Assembly (NCBI RefSeq): GCF_024362385.1
Contig: NZ_CP101466.1
Span: forward strand, 4,030,001 to 4,094,000
Reading direction: 5' to 3'
From: Arthrobacter sp. DNA4
Lineage (GTDB): Bacteria; Actinomycetota; Actinomycetes; Actinomycetales; Micrococcaceae
DNA length: 64,000 bases
Position numbers and translations under genes: made by a program. Position 1 is the stretch's first letter; each line of letters starts with the position of its first letter. Of this stretch, positions 41,337 to 50,134 are shown in pieces. The notes beneath the pieces were generated by a model. The model did no database searches and had not been told where the DNA came from. It saw only the letters and a list, made by a program, of their open reading frames with translations.

Positions 41337-42757
41337 CCGCCCACGCGCCCCCCGGCGGTGACGCGCGGTGCCACCAGGACCGCGGCGACCCCGATGGCGG
41401 CGGTGAAGGCGAAGACCCCTGCGAAGGACTGGACCGGCGTCGTGAATGCCGCGAACACAATCCCGGTGGTGGCCAGGGACAGCGCGCCGCCCAGCGAGTC
41501 TGAGATGGACATGGCGGAGCTGTTGAAGCCTTCGTTCTCCTTAGTGGACAGGGCCAGGGTCATCACGCTCAGGCGGGGGTAGAGCAGGCCCATGCCGCCC
41601 CCTGCCAGCACCCAGCCTGCGATGGCGGTGGCGGGCGGCCAGTGCAGCGCGGTGGTGGCCAGGGCCAGGGTTATTGCGGCCAGGACCATGAGCGAACCGG
41701 ACTGGACGGCGCGGCGGTGCGGCAGCCGTGTGCCCATCCGGCCCTGCACAGCGGCGGCCCCCGCCCATGCCAGCGCGCCGCCGGTGAGGGTCAGGCCGGC
41801 CAGTGTGGGCGGGAACGAATACTGGTCGATCAGGAGATACGGAAGGTAGACCTCGGCGCCGAAGAACGAGGCCGATGCAAGCCCCCGGGCAAGGATGACG
41901 CTGGGCAGGCCGCGGCGGGCGGCGAGGGTGCCGGAGGGCACCAAAGGGCGCACAGCCACCAGGGCAAGGACGACGGCGGCGAGCGCCAGGAGTGCCGTGG
42001 CTGCCGGGAAGCCGGGGATGCTGGCGTCCGCGGAGAGATTGAGCCCCAGCACGGCGAGCGCGGCCAGTGCCGCCCATCCCAGCCGGCCCAGGGCCCACGG
42101 CTGTGCGGTTTCGTCGGGTTGGCCCGTCCCGGCCGGCCGCCCCTCCGCGTCGGGTCCGTCCAGTCCGCGCAGCACGGGCACGATCATCGCGAGCGCCGGA
42201 ATGACCAGGCCCACCACCCCCAGGAACACCCAGTGCCAGCTGAAGACCTGCGCCACCACACCTGCGGCGAAGGGTCCCACCAGGGACGGGACCACCCAGG
42301 CGGCCGAAAACGCAGCGAAGATCCGAGGGTGGAGGGGGCCCGGGAAGAACCGCGCCACCAGCACGTACAGCGCGACCGTGAGGGCGCCGCCGCCCAGCCC
42401 CTGCACCAGGCGCCCCGCCACGAGCATGGGCATGGACGCCGAGCTGCCCGCGATGAGCAGGCCCAGCACGAACAGCGCCACCGAGGCATACAGCGGCGCG
42501 GCCGGCCCTCGGCGGTCTGACCAGTTTCCGGCTCCCACCATGCCGATCACGCCCGTGGCCATGGGCCCCGCAAAGGCCAGCGCGTAGAGGCTTCCGCCGT
42601 TCAACTCCCGGCTGACCAGGGGCATGATGGTGGTCACGGCAAGGGATTCGAAGGCGGCCAGGAACACCAGGGCGCAGGTTCCCACGGTCACCCAAAGGTA
42701 TGGTGGCCGGAAGATCCCGGCGGCGTCGCGGGTTCCCGGGAGCGTGGAGTCCTGCAC
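41333..42757 (-). CDS. MFS transporter, multidrug-type (DHA2-like)
   Basis: A 474-residue carrier with about 14 hydrophobic segments. It has a loop motif NWSDRRGPAAPL after TM2 and LVAGRLVQGLGGGALTVALY in TM4, the pattern of drug:H+ antiporters of the DHA2 group. The C-terminal half contains LLIDQYSFPPTLAGL and GMGLLYPRLSVM. Substrate unknown. It is followed within 9 bp by another MFS gene on the same strand, suggesting a pair. Confidence 0.85.
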   Translation of the reverse strand: MQDSTLPGTRDAAGIFRPPYLWVTVGTCALVFLAAFESLAVTTIMPLVSRELNGGSLYALAFAGPMATGVIGMVGAGNWSDRRGPAAPLYASVALFVLGLLIAGSSASMPMLVAGRLVQGLGGGALTVALYVLVARFFPGPLHPRIFAAFSAAWVVPSLVGPFAAGVVAQVFSWHWVFLGVVGLVIPALAMIVPVLRGLDGPDAEGRPAGTGQPDETAQPWALGRLGWAALAALAVLGLNLSADASIPGFPAATALLALAAVVLALVAVRPLVPSGTLAARRGLPSVILARGLASASFFGAEVYLPYLLIDQYSFPPTLAGLTLTGGALAWAGAAAVQGRMGTRLPHRRAVQSGSLMVLAAITLALATTALHWPPATAIAGWVLAGGGMGLLYPRLSVMTLALSTKENEGFNSSAMSISDSLGGALSLATTGIVFAAFTTPVQSFAGVFAFTAAIGVAAVLVAPRVTAGGRVGG

Positions 42758-42765
42758 ACCGGTTC

Positions 42766-44112
42766 CTACTCCACGAACCGGTTCCGGCCGGACCGGTAGC
42801 CAAAGACCGCCGCGAGCAGGCCCACCACCATGAACAGGACCCCGGCGGGAACGAAGGACCCCGTTGCCTGGTGGAGCTGGCCCACCATGAGGGTGCCCGT
42901 GGAGCCAACTCCGTAGCCCACACCCTGCATCATGCCGGAGAGGTGGGCGGCGGTGTGCCCGTCACGGGTGCGGAGCATGATCAGGGTCAATGCGGCGGCG
43001 GTGAGGCTTCCCTGCCCCAGTCCCAGCAGGCCGGCCCACACCCAGATGAGGTTGAGCGGGCCGAGGATGCTCAGCACGAATCCCCCGCCGGTCATCAGTG
43101 CCACCACCGTGTTGATGGCGCGCTGGTCGCGGAACCTCGCAGCAAGGGCCGGCGCGAACAGGGAGCCCAGCATCTGCAGCACGATACACACGGCAACGAT
43201 CAGCCCTGCGGTGGCCCCGTCCACGCCCCTTTCGCGGAGGATCGGCGCCAGCCAGGCGAAGCCACTGAAGGACATCATGGCCTGCAGCACCATGAAAATA
43301 GTGACCTGCCAGGCGACCGGTGAGCGCCACACATTCACGCCGTCCTTGACGGCCTGGTGCCGGACACTTCCCTGCCGCACGGCAACGGGAAGGAACAACA
43401 AGAGGACGACGGCGGCGGGCAGCGCCCAGACCCACAGCGCCTTGGTCCACTCCCCCGTCGCCGTGTAGACCGGGTAGGTGAAGCCGGCCCCGAGGGCGGC
43501 TGATGCGCAGATCGCGGTGGTGTAGAGGCCGCCCATGAGCCCCAGCCGGTGCGGGAAGTCGCGCTTCACCAGCCCGGGGAGGAGCACGTTGCACAGGGCG
43601 ATTGCCGCCCCGCAGGCTGCCGTTCCAACGAGGAGGGCCGGCAGGTGGCCCGAACCGCCGGCGGCTGCCCCGGTGTCCACCGGCCGCAGCAGCAGTCCAG
43701 CGGTCAGCAGTGCCATGGCGCCCAGCAGCACACGCTCCGCGCCGAACCGCCGGGCCAGGACCGGGGCGACGGGTGCGAACACGCCCAGCAGTGTCACGGG
43801 AACCGTGGTCAGCACCACCACGGACCAGCCGGGCAGCCCGGCCTGCGATGTCACTTCCGGCAGGACGGCGGAGAGGCTGGAAAAGACGCTGCGCAGGTTC
43901 AGGCCGATCAGGACCAGGCACACACCCAGATATGCCAGGGCGCGCCGGCTGCCCACGCGGGTGGGTTCAGCAGGCGGCAGCTCATCAATTTCTGCATCCA
44001 CCAGGGTGCTGAGGTCCACCAGGCTGCTGCCCGTCCTGGTCCGGTCATGGGCTTCCCCGGAGTCAGCCCTTCGCTGCTGCATCCCCGGTTCGGCATTCGT
44101 TGCGTCGGTCAT
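42766..44112 (-). CDS. MFS transporter, CynX/NimT-like
   Basis: A 448-residue carrier with a polar N-terminal tail of about 60 residues and about 12 membrane segments. Motifs LVLIGLNLRSVFSSLSAVLPEV and GLMGGLYTTAICASAALGAG are typical of the CynX/NimT (cyanate, 2-nitroimidazole) branch of the superfamily. I chose ATG 44112 (MTDATNAEPG); longer frames have no ribosome binding site. The gene lies 8 bp upstream of the other MFS gene on the same strand. Substrate unknown. Confidence 0.85.
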   Translation of the reverse strand: MTDATNAEPGMQQRRADSGEAHDRTRTGSSLVDLSTLVDAEIDELPPAEPTRVGSRRALAYLGVCLVLIGLNLRSVFSSLSAVLPEVTSQAGLPGWSVVVLTTVPVTLLGVFAPVAPVLARRFGAERVLLGAMALLTAGLLLRPVDTGAAAGGSGHLPALLVGTAACGAAIALCNVLLPGLVKRDFPHRLGLMGGLYTTAICASAALGAGFTYPVYTATGEWTKALWVWALPAAVVLLLFLPVAVRQGSVRHQAVKDGVNVWRSPVAWQVTIFMVLQAMMSFSGFAWLAPILRERGVDGATAGLIVAVCIVLQMLGSLFAPALAARFRDQRAINTVVALMTGGGFVLSILGPLNLIWVWAGLLGLGQGSLTAAALTLIMLRTRDGHTAAHLSGMMQGVGYGVGSTGTLMVGQLHQATGSFVPAGVLFMVVGLLAAVFGYRSGRNRFVE

Positions 44113-44249
44113 CCGCCCATTCTTGCAGGCGGGCACCGGCGTGGAGTTTTCCACATACGGACGTGCGCACCTTCCGGCGCTCCAGGCAGATTCGTAGGTT
44201 GTTACCAGCCGCGGCCACGTACCTGGCCGCACCTAGCAACGGGAGCACC

Positions 44250-44834
44250 ATGGAAACGACACCGCAGCCGGGATCACGCCCCGCCCCGCCCGAGAGCCGG
44301 ACGCTGAAGGGTGGACCACTGGAGGGCACGGAGTTGGAGGGCACGGAGTTGGAGGGCACAGCGTCGGAAAGCGCAAGGCTGGAGGGCACGGAGTTGGAGG
44401 GCACAGCGTCGGAAAGTGCAGGGCTGGAGGGCGCATCGCCGGAGAACGCACCGGCGGACGGGACGGGGCCGCCTCCCTTCCACGGCGGCCCTGGTCAGCC
44501 GCCGGGAGCGCCCGGTCATAAAGCGACGAACAGCCTGGTCCTGGCGATCCTTGCCCCGGTCAGCATGCTCCTGACGGGACCGTTCGCCGGGCTGGCCATG
44601 CTCCTGACCTATTCGGACAACGGCTACTCCCGCACTCCCTGGGTAGCTCCCTTCGTGCTGCTCAGCCTGCCTCTCCTCTTCGCCTTCCTCGGTCTCCGGC
44701 TGGCACTCCCGGCACTGAAACAGTTGCCACGGGGATCAGGAAGCCGGTCCGTGGCGGCAGTTGCCCTCTGCATCTGCGGCGTGGTCTTCGCCCTGGCACT
44801 CGGTCCCGCACTCGACCTCATAGGCGTGTTCTGA
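44250..44834 (+). CDS. Membrane protein with a repetitive Glu/Gly/Thr N-terminal segment
   Basis: A 194-residue protein. Residues about 24-64 consist of five-residue units (LEGTE, LEGTA, SESAR) encoded by eight 15-bp DNA repeats. The rest has three to four hydrophobic segments (LVLAILAPVSMLLTGPFAG and others). The repeat part is acidic and probably disordered. I know no family. ATG 44250 follows GGGAGC. The repeat number is likely to vary between strains. Confidence 0.65.
   Translation: METTPQPGSRPAPPESRTLKGGPLEGTELEGTELEGTASESARLEGTELEGTASESAGLEGASPENAPADGTGPPPFHGGPGQPPGAPGHKATNSLVLAILAPVSMLLTGPFAGLAMLLTYSDNGYSRTPWVAPFVLLSLPLLFAFLGLRLALPALKQLPRGSGSRSVAAVALCICGVVFALALGPALDLIGVF
44319..44438 (+). 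repeat. Eight 15-bp tandem repeats within a coding sequence
   Basis: Units start at 44319, 44334, 44349, 44364, 44379, 44394, 44409 and 44424. The variants are CTGGAGGGCACGGAG, TTGGAGGGCACAGCG and TCGGAAAGCGCAAGG. The 45-bp blocks 44334-44378 and 44379-44423 match at 42 of 45 positions, showing duplication of a three-unit block. The reading frame is kept. Confidence 0.9.
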
Positions 44835-44912
44835 GCATCGGAGTGCTCCGGGCACAGGCGTATCCAGGGCGTTCCGATCGTCCATCGTCGCCGCGGCGCT
44901 ATTCTGGAAGGG

Positions 44913-45836
44913 ATGAGCGAATCCCCTGAAAACCCCCAGCAGCCGCATGTCCCCAGGCCCGTGACGCCCGGCACCCAGGCCTCCTTCGGCACGTACGGCG
45001 GCCGCCCCGTCAGTTTCGTGCGCCGCGGCACCAGGCTTCAGGGGCGCCGGCAGGCCGCCTGGGCCGAGCACGCCGAGCGGTGGGCAGTCAACGTGCCACG
45101 GCATGTAGCCAACACTTCCGTCCACCCCGACTACACCTTTGACGCAGCCACAGAATTCGGCCGTGAAGCCCCGCTCATCGTCGAGATCGGATCCGGACTC
45201 GGCGACGCCATCTGCCATGCGGCGGAACAGAACCCGGACACCAATTTCCTGGCCGTGGAGGTCTACACGCCGGGGCTGGCCAACACGATTATCAAGATCA
45301 ACAGCAGGGGCTTGAACAACGTCCGCGTGGTGGAAGCAAACGCACCCGAGGTCCTGGCCACCATGCTGCCCGAAGGCTCGGTCAGCGAACTGTGGGTCTT
45401 CTTCCCGGACCCCTGGCACAAGTCGCGGCACCATAAGCGCCGCCTCATCCAGCCCGAGTTCGCCGGGCTTGCGGCACGGGCGCTGAAGCCGGGAGGCCTG
45501 TTCCGGATCGCCACCGACTGGTCAAACTACGCTGTCCACGTCCGGGACGTCATGGCGGGTTCGGGAGACTTCGAAAACCTGCACACCGGCGAGCGCCGCG
45601 GCCCCGAAAGCCCCCTGACGCAGGTGTGGCAGTCCGGCGTCGAATCGGTAGTCGGCGGGGCGCCGGTACGTGAGGGGCGCGCCCCGGTCAGCACGGAACA
45701 CACCGGGCCCAACGAGGGCGTGGACGAAACAGGCGGCTGGGCTCCCCGCTTCGAGGGCAGGATCCGGACCAGCTTCGAGGCAAAGGCCCACGAGGCCGGG
45801 CGGCTGATCTTCGATCTCTGCTACCGGCGCCGCTGA
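44913..45836 (+). CDS. trmB: tRNA (guanine-N7-)-methyltransferase
   Basis: Methylates G46 of tRNAs with SAM. The 307-residue protein has the TrmB motifs IVEIGSGLGDAICHAA, FLAVEVYTPGLANTI and ELWVFFPDPWHKSRHHKRRLIQPEF, with the conserved PDPWxKxRHxKRR core. It is longer than typical members by an N-terminal tail and an insertion near residues 228-282 before the final TSFEAKAHEAGRLIFDL. TATTCT at 44900-44905 is a plausible -10. It is probably a single-gene unit. Confidence 0.95.
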   Translation: MSESPENPQQPHVPRPVTPGTQASFGTYGGRPVSFVRRGTRLQGRRQAAWAEHAERWAVNVPRHVANTSVHPDYTFDAATEFGREAPLIVEIGSGLGDAICHAAEQNPDTNFLAVEVYTPGLANTIIKINSRGLNNVRVVEANAPEVLATMLPEGSVSELWVFFPDPWHKSRHHKRRLIQPEFAGLAARALKPGGLFRIATDWSNYAVHVRDVMAGSGDFENLHTGERRGPESPLTQVWQSGVESVVGGAPVREGRAPVSTEHTGPNEGVDETGGWAPRFEGRIRTSFEAKAHEAGRLIFDLCYRRR

Positions 45837-45851
45837 CGCCCGGGGACGCCC

Positions 45852-46298
45852 CTAGCCGACGTTGATGGCGGCCACGATCTCCTTGAGCATGGCCAGGCGC
45901 GGTTCCGCTTCCGGGTTCAGGTAGGGCCAGACGACCACGACACCGATGAACCGGCCGCTTTCCCACACGCCCACTGTGGCCGCCACCTTGGCGGGGCCGC
46001 CGTCGTCGTCATATCCCACCACCACGGCGTAGGCCGCCTTGCCGGGCAGGTTCAACTCGCCCTCCGCCAGGAGGGTGCCGCCGCGGTCCTCAAGGTAGAA
46101 GTCAGCCATCAGGTGCGCCCAGCCGTTGGCCTGCGGCGCATCCTGCACGGAGGTGTCATCCTTGATGACGGTGACCAGGACGCCGCCCAGCAGGCCGTAC
46201 TGTTCGCTGTTGGGCCCGGCCGTGGAATCCTCCAGGACCTGGGTGTGCTCGGGAAAATCTGCGGTGAAGCCCAGCGGGGATTCGATGTGCACTGACAT
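45852..46298 (-). CDS. Small protein adjacent to the WXG100-like gene
   Basis: A 148-residue soluble protein with predicted alternating strands (GGVLVTVIKDD, AAYAVVVGYDDDGG, RFIGVVVVWPYL) and no signal peptide. I do not recognise a family with confidence; the pattern resembles PsbP/DcrB-like small domains. It starts 5 bp after the end of the upstream WXG100-like gene on the same strand, so the two are co-expressed. It may be a chaperone, immunity or regulator protein for its partner (inference). Confidence 0.65.
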   Translation of the reverse strand: MSVHIESPLGFTADFPEHTQVLEDSTAGPNSEQYGLLGGVLVTVIKDDTSVQDAPQANGWAHLMADFYLEDRGGTLLAEGELNLPGKAAYAVVVGYDDDGGPAKVAATVGVWESGRFIGVVVVWPYLNPEAEPRLAMLKEIVAAINVG

Positions 46299-46303
46299 TG
46301 GTT

Positions 46304-47884
46304 TCAGAGCCTCTCGAGCTTGGTGTCGTTGGGGACTTTATAGTACGTGGACACATTGGTGGTGGCCTGGTTCTCGGTCTTGACGTCCACTTCACCCACC
46401 TTGACGTCGAACCCGGCCTCGTTGGTGGCCGTCACGACGGAGTTCACCTGCACGGTGGCGGAGCCGGCCTCGTACAGCCGGGCGGCATCTCGGGCGGCAC
46501 CCGCATCATTCCCCAGGGCCACGTTGCGCAGGTAGCTGTCGATGACCGGGCGGTTCTCGGGCGAGTAATCGACATCGATCCTGACGCTGCCCTGGGTACC
46601 GGCCGTCACGGTGGAATCGAACTTCGCAGCCTCGGTCTTCACACCGGACGTGACGCCCTGGGCCACGGTCCCGTCCATGGAGACGGACACGGAATCGATG
46701 TTGTTGTCCTTGTCCATGTTGACCTGCAGGCCGCCCTTGCCGGAGGCCTCGAAGACCCGGCCGTCCAGCTTGAGCTGGCCCTGGGCGGAAACCTCCCCGC
46801 TGGCTGTGGAAGTACCGTCCGTCAGGTTCCGCTCATACGCAAGATCGAGCTTCGCCCCGCCGGACGCCGTGCCGGACTCGCCGCTGGCATCGAGCGAGAA
46901 CGTGCCCTTGGCCTTGTCCGTCTGTCCGGTGGAGCCGTTGTCCTTCGCCGCATCATTGATGGTGTCCAGAATGTATCCGGGCGGGTTGCCGGTCACATCC
47001 TTGATTTCACCGATGCTGTCCGGCGGAAGGTCGCGGTACATCTGCCCGCGGGCAGCCATGGCTTCCTCCACGCTGCCGAACGTGTACTCGCGGGACACCT
47101 CGCCGGTGAGCGTCGCCCCCGCCGTGCCGCTGGCGTCGTTGACGCCCAGGCCCATGTTTCCGTACACCTTCATGGTGGCGGAGCCGTCGGCGTTCTCCAC
47201 CACTTCGGTCCCCACCTCGGCGCCGCCGTGGACCCAGGCAACCCGGGCTTCGATGGAGGCCTTGCCCGTTTCCGTGTAGACCGGGATGTCTGCTTTGGCC
47301 AGGTCCTGCAGGTGCTGTTTTGCCAGCTCCTGCGCGGACGCCGGAATGCCGCCATCCATGCGCATGAGGTCCTCGGCGAACGGGCCATCGCTGCCCTCGC
47401 CCTGGATCAGGTACGCCCGGTCGGCATCGGACAGGCCGGCCCACCACTTCGCCTGCTCTTCCGGGCTGGCGTTGAGCATCCGGTCCAGTCCCGTTTCGAG
47501 CTCCCGGCGGTGTTCGGCAGCCGCCCTGGCTTCTTCGGCCCTTTCCTTGAACCACTCCTTCGCCTGGGCGGCCATCGAGGTGAGCCGGTCCCAGGTGCTG
47601 CTGCCGGAGCCGCCGGTTCCGGCCGTTGACGCTTTTTCCTGCTCGTCGGCATGCTTCATCAGGATTTTCGAGTTTTCCCGCAGGCTTGCCACCACTTTGT
47701 CCAGGCTGGGACGGTGGCTGGCACTCCACTCCTGGCGGAACCGTTCACCGTCCCGGCCCTTCCACGGCGCGGACTGGATCTGGCTGTGCAGGGACCCTGT
47801 GCGGCTGCTCAACAGTGAGGCTGCCTGGTCCGCGGCCTTGGCCAGCGCCCGCAACTGGCTGATGTCTGCGCCGTAAAAAGTCAT
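46304..47884 (-). CDS. WXG100-like N-terminal domain protein with a long C-terminal region
   Basis: A 526-residue protein. Residues 1-90 form a helical hairpin with WKG at residues 41-43 and a later coiled helix, the WXG100/ESX fold. A helical linker follows (about 85-140, Ala/Glu-rich). The C-terminal 350 residues are predicted mainly beta and Gly/Thr/Ser-rich (for example GTFSLDASGESGTASGGAKL). No toxin catalytic motif was recognised. No ESX/type VII machinery gene is in the window. I chose ATG 47884 because the WXG fold starts there. It is a possible exported effector or structural surface protein. Confidence 0.7.
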   Translation of the reverse strand: MTFYGADISQLRALAKAADQAASLLSSRTGSLHSQIQSAPWKGRDGERFRQEWSASHRPSLDKVVASLRENSKILMKHADEQEKASTAGTGGSGSSTWDRLTSMAAQAKEWFKERAEEARAAAEHRRELETGLDRMLNASPEEQAKWWAGLSDADRAYLIQGEGSDGPFAEDLMRMDGGIPASAQELAKQHLQDLAKADIPVYTETGKASIEARVAWVHGGAEVGTEVVENADGSATMKVYGNMGLGVNDASGTAGATLTGEVSREYTFGSVEEAMAARGQMYRDLPPDSIGEIKDVTGNPPGYILDTINDAAKDNGSTGQTDKAKGTFSLDASGESGTASGGAKLDLAYERNLTDGTSTASGEVSAQGQLKLDGRVFEASGKGGLQVNMDKDNNIDSVSVSMDGTVAQGVTSGVKTEAAKFDSTVTAGTQGSVRIDVDYSPENRPVIDSYLRNVALGNDAGAARDAARLYEAGSATVQVNSVVTATNEAGFDVKVGEVDVKTENQATTNVSTYYKVPNDTKLERL

Positions 47885-48087
47885 GGTTTCCCCCGGAAAA
47901 GAGTGCGGTACTTGTCGATCGCTGGTCCTTATGGTTGCACAGGTGCCGGAACCGGGCGATGGGGATCCCTCCCCATCGCCCGGGCGTGCCCGCCCGACTG
48001 TTCCGCGCCCCGGCGGCGTGGGACGATTGGCCTTGTAAGAAGGGCACGCACACCGGCGCACTACCGCGCCTGTCCAAAGGAAAGACG

Positions 48088-48918
48088 ATCAAAGAAGAAC
48101 TGAAGCAGGTCGTTGACAAGGCCGAGGACGTCACCAATTCGCGGGTCCTCGAGTTCCTGGCCCGGACCGGGTTCGCGGCCAGCGGCATCCTGCACCTGCT
48201 GGTGGGTGCCATCGCCATCCGCCTGTCCATGGGCGGCACCGGGCACGCCGATTTCAGCGGCGCCGTGGCTGAGCTCGCCACCATGCCTGTGGGGCCGTTC
48301 CTGCTGTGGGGAAGCTTTGCCGCCTGCGCAGCCTTGTCACTCTGGCAGGCCGGTGACGCGATCTTCGACTTCAACCACCAGGCCACCAAGAAAAAGGTCA
48401 AGAACAAAGCCAAGGCCGCGCTGCAGGCAATCGTGTATGCGGTGCTGGCGCTGACTCTCTGGCATTTCGCCACGGGTACGGGCACCGGCGATGACAACCG
48501 CAAGGCCACCAGCGACTTCACCATTTCCATGATGGCTGCCCCCGGCGGCGTGGCACTGCTGGTGGTGATCGGCGTGGCAGTCGCTGTTACGGGGGTGGCC
48601 TACGGTATGCGGGGCCCCAAGAGAAGCTTCGAGAAGCAGCTGCGGATGCCTGCCGCCGGCGCGGCCCGGACCGCTGTGCTGTCCCTGGGCATTGCTTACT
48701 ACCTGGCCAAGGGTCTGGTACTGCTGCTGACGGGGCTGCTCATCGTCATCGCCACCATCAAGGAACACCCGGAGGACTCCACCGGCCTGGACGGCGGCCT
48801 GCGTGCACTCCGGGACCAGCCCATGGGCCCCTATCTCCTGGCCGCGGTGGGAGCCGGGCTGGTCTGCTACGGCGCGTATATGATCATGCGCGCCCGGCTG
48901 GCGAAAATGACCAAGTAA
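48088..48918 (+). CDS. DUF1206 membrane protein with uncertain start
   Basis: About 275 residues with six hydrophobic segments in three repeats, each beginning like ARTGFAASGILHLLVGAIAI. This is the DUF1206 pattern. The start is uncertain. AAAGGAAAG (48076-48084) is a good ribosome binding site but is followed in frame by ACG ATC AAA GAA GAA with no ATG, GTG or TTG. The nearest upstream in-frame ATGs (47935, 47959) add about 40 unlikely residues. A non-standard start, a start lost by mutation, or a sequencing error at ATC (48088-48090) are all possible. The family function is unknown. Confidence 0.78.
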   Translation: MKEELKQVVDKAEDVTNSRVLEFLARTGFAASGILHLLVGAIAIRLSMGGTGHADFSGAVAELATMPVGPFLLWGSFAACAALSLWQAGDAIFDFNHQATKKKVKNKAKAALQAIVYAVLALTLWHFATGTGTGDDNRKATSDFTISMMAAPGGVALLVVIGVAVAVTGVAYGMRGPKRSFEKQLRMPAAGAARTAVLSLGIAYYLAKGLVLLLTGLLIVIATIKEHPEDSTGLDGGLRALRDQPMGPYLLAAVGAGLVCYGAYMIMRARLAKMTK

Positions 48919-48945
48919 CACCCTGCGGCGTGGTTAGGTGGGGCC

Positions 48946-49473
48946 ATGCCCCAGGTACGCGCTGAACGCCTTATCCGTATCGATCCGGAGACTGCGTTCG
49001 CCCTCTCCCAGACCACGGGAGACTTCCGGCTCAAGTGGGACCCCTTTATTTCCGCCCAGGGCTTCCTTGACGGGGCGCGTGCGGCGGGAAAGGGCGTCCG
49101 CACCCGGACCAGGTCCCGGCTGGGCCTGGTGATGGTGAGCCAGTACGTCTCCTACGCACCGCCACGGAACGTCGGAATGACCATGGTGGCCGGGCCGTGG
49201 TTCTTCACGAACTTTGGCGGTGGCTGGCGGTTCACGGCGGACGACGTCGGCACCCGGGCGGTCTGGAAATACACCTTCTCATGCCGTCCGGCTTTGCTCC
49301 GGCCCCTCTTGGAAGGGATCGGCAGCCGGCTGCTGGGCTACGAGATCGAACGCCGGATCGAGGCCTTCGCCCGCGCCTGCGAGGACCCCGCCCTGGTGGC
49401 GGAATTCCGGGCACTGGGAATGCCGGTGAAGCAGCCAACCAGGCCAGGAACCCGCAGCCCTAGGGAACGGTGA
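48946..49473 (+). CDS. SRPBCC/polyketide cyclase-like protein
   Basis: A 175-residue protein of the START/Bet v1-like ligand-binding fold. The N-terminal strand is RAERLIRIDPETAFAL, and the mid-region LVMVSQYVSYAPPRNVGMTMVAG and the long C-terminal helix (LEGIGSRLLGYEIERRIEAF) are typical. TTAGGT (48934-48939) lies 6 bp before the ATG, again without a ribosome binding site. Its end overlaps the convergent anti-sigma gene by 14 bp. The ligand is unknown. Confidence 0.75.
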   Translation: MPQVRAERLIRIDPETAFALSQTTGDFRLKWDPFISAQGFLDGARAAGKGVRTRTRSRLGLVMVSQYVSYAPPRNVGMTMVAGPWFFTNFGGGWRFTADDVGTRAVWKYTFSCRPALLRPLLEGIGSRLLGYEIERRIEAFARACEDPALVAEFRALGMPVKQPTRPGTRSPRER

Positions 49474-50134
49474 TGACCGCCACGGCCCGCTGGGCGCCGT
49501 CGCGCAGTTCAACGCTCGAGATGCTGCCCAGCTGGATGGGCGTCGCCCCGGTGACCTTGACCTTTCCGCTGGGGGTTGCAGTCCAGGCGCAGGCCCGGTC
49601 CTCCGTGCCTGCCCGGTCCCGCACCCACAGCGAGAGGGTCCCTTCCGCCGGCAGGCTGCTGCCGCTGACCGCAAGTTCGGTCCCCCAAGTCTTCCGGGCC
49701 ATGTCGATGTTCACCTGGAGCCCTCCGCCGGACGCCACGGAATAGGTGGCATCCGGCTGCGGCGGCCTGACGAGCAGGGGCCCCACGGCCAGGCCCACAG
49801 CCAGGCACGCGGCGGCAACAGCCCCGGCCAAAGCCGCCCACCGCCGTCGTAAGGTCCGACGGCGGTGCGCCAGTTCGTTGAACAGGCGCGCCGGGGTGTT
49901 GGCATCAGTTCCCTCGCTGCCGCCGGGCACGGCGCTGCTGCCTGGAATGCCGCTGAGCGCCACTGCGTCAGGAACGGGAAGGGAATCAAGGAGCATGCGC
50001 ACTTTCTCCAGTACCGCCAGTTCCTTGCGGCAGGCGGCGCAGTCCTGGAGATGCGCCTCGAACAGGGTGAGGTCGGCGGGGTCAAGGCCGCCCAGAACGT
50101 AGGCGCCCAGCAGGTGGTGCGGGTTGGTGTTCAC
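49460..50134 (-). CDS. Anti-sigma factor, zinc-binding type
   Basis: A 224-residue membrane-anchored anti-sigma factor. Its N-terminal ZAS motif is H-x3-C-x2-C (HLQDCAAC), followed by a flexible linker, a single membrane segment (ALAGAVAAACLAVGLAVGPLL) and an extracytoplasmic RskA-like domain (VSGSSLPAEGTLSLWVRD). It overlaps the sigma factor stop by 4 bases (ATGA). It binds and inhibits the upstream sigma factor and would release it on a cell-surface signal. Confidence 0.85.
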   Translation of the reverse strand: MNTNPHHLLGAYVLGGLDPADLTLFEAHLQDCAACRKELAVLEKVRMLLDSLPVPDAVALSGIPGSSAVPGGSEGTDANTPARLFNELAHRRRTLRRRWAALAGAVAAACLAVGLAVGPLLVRPPQPDATYSVASGGGLQVNIDMARKTWGTELAVSGSSLPAEGTLSLWVRDRAGTEDRACAWTATPSGKVKVTGATPIQLGSISSVELRDGAQRAVAVITVP

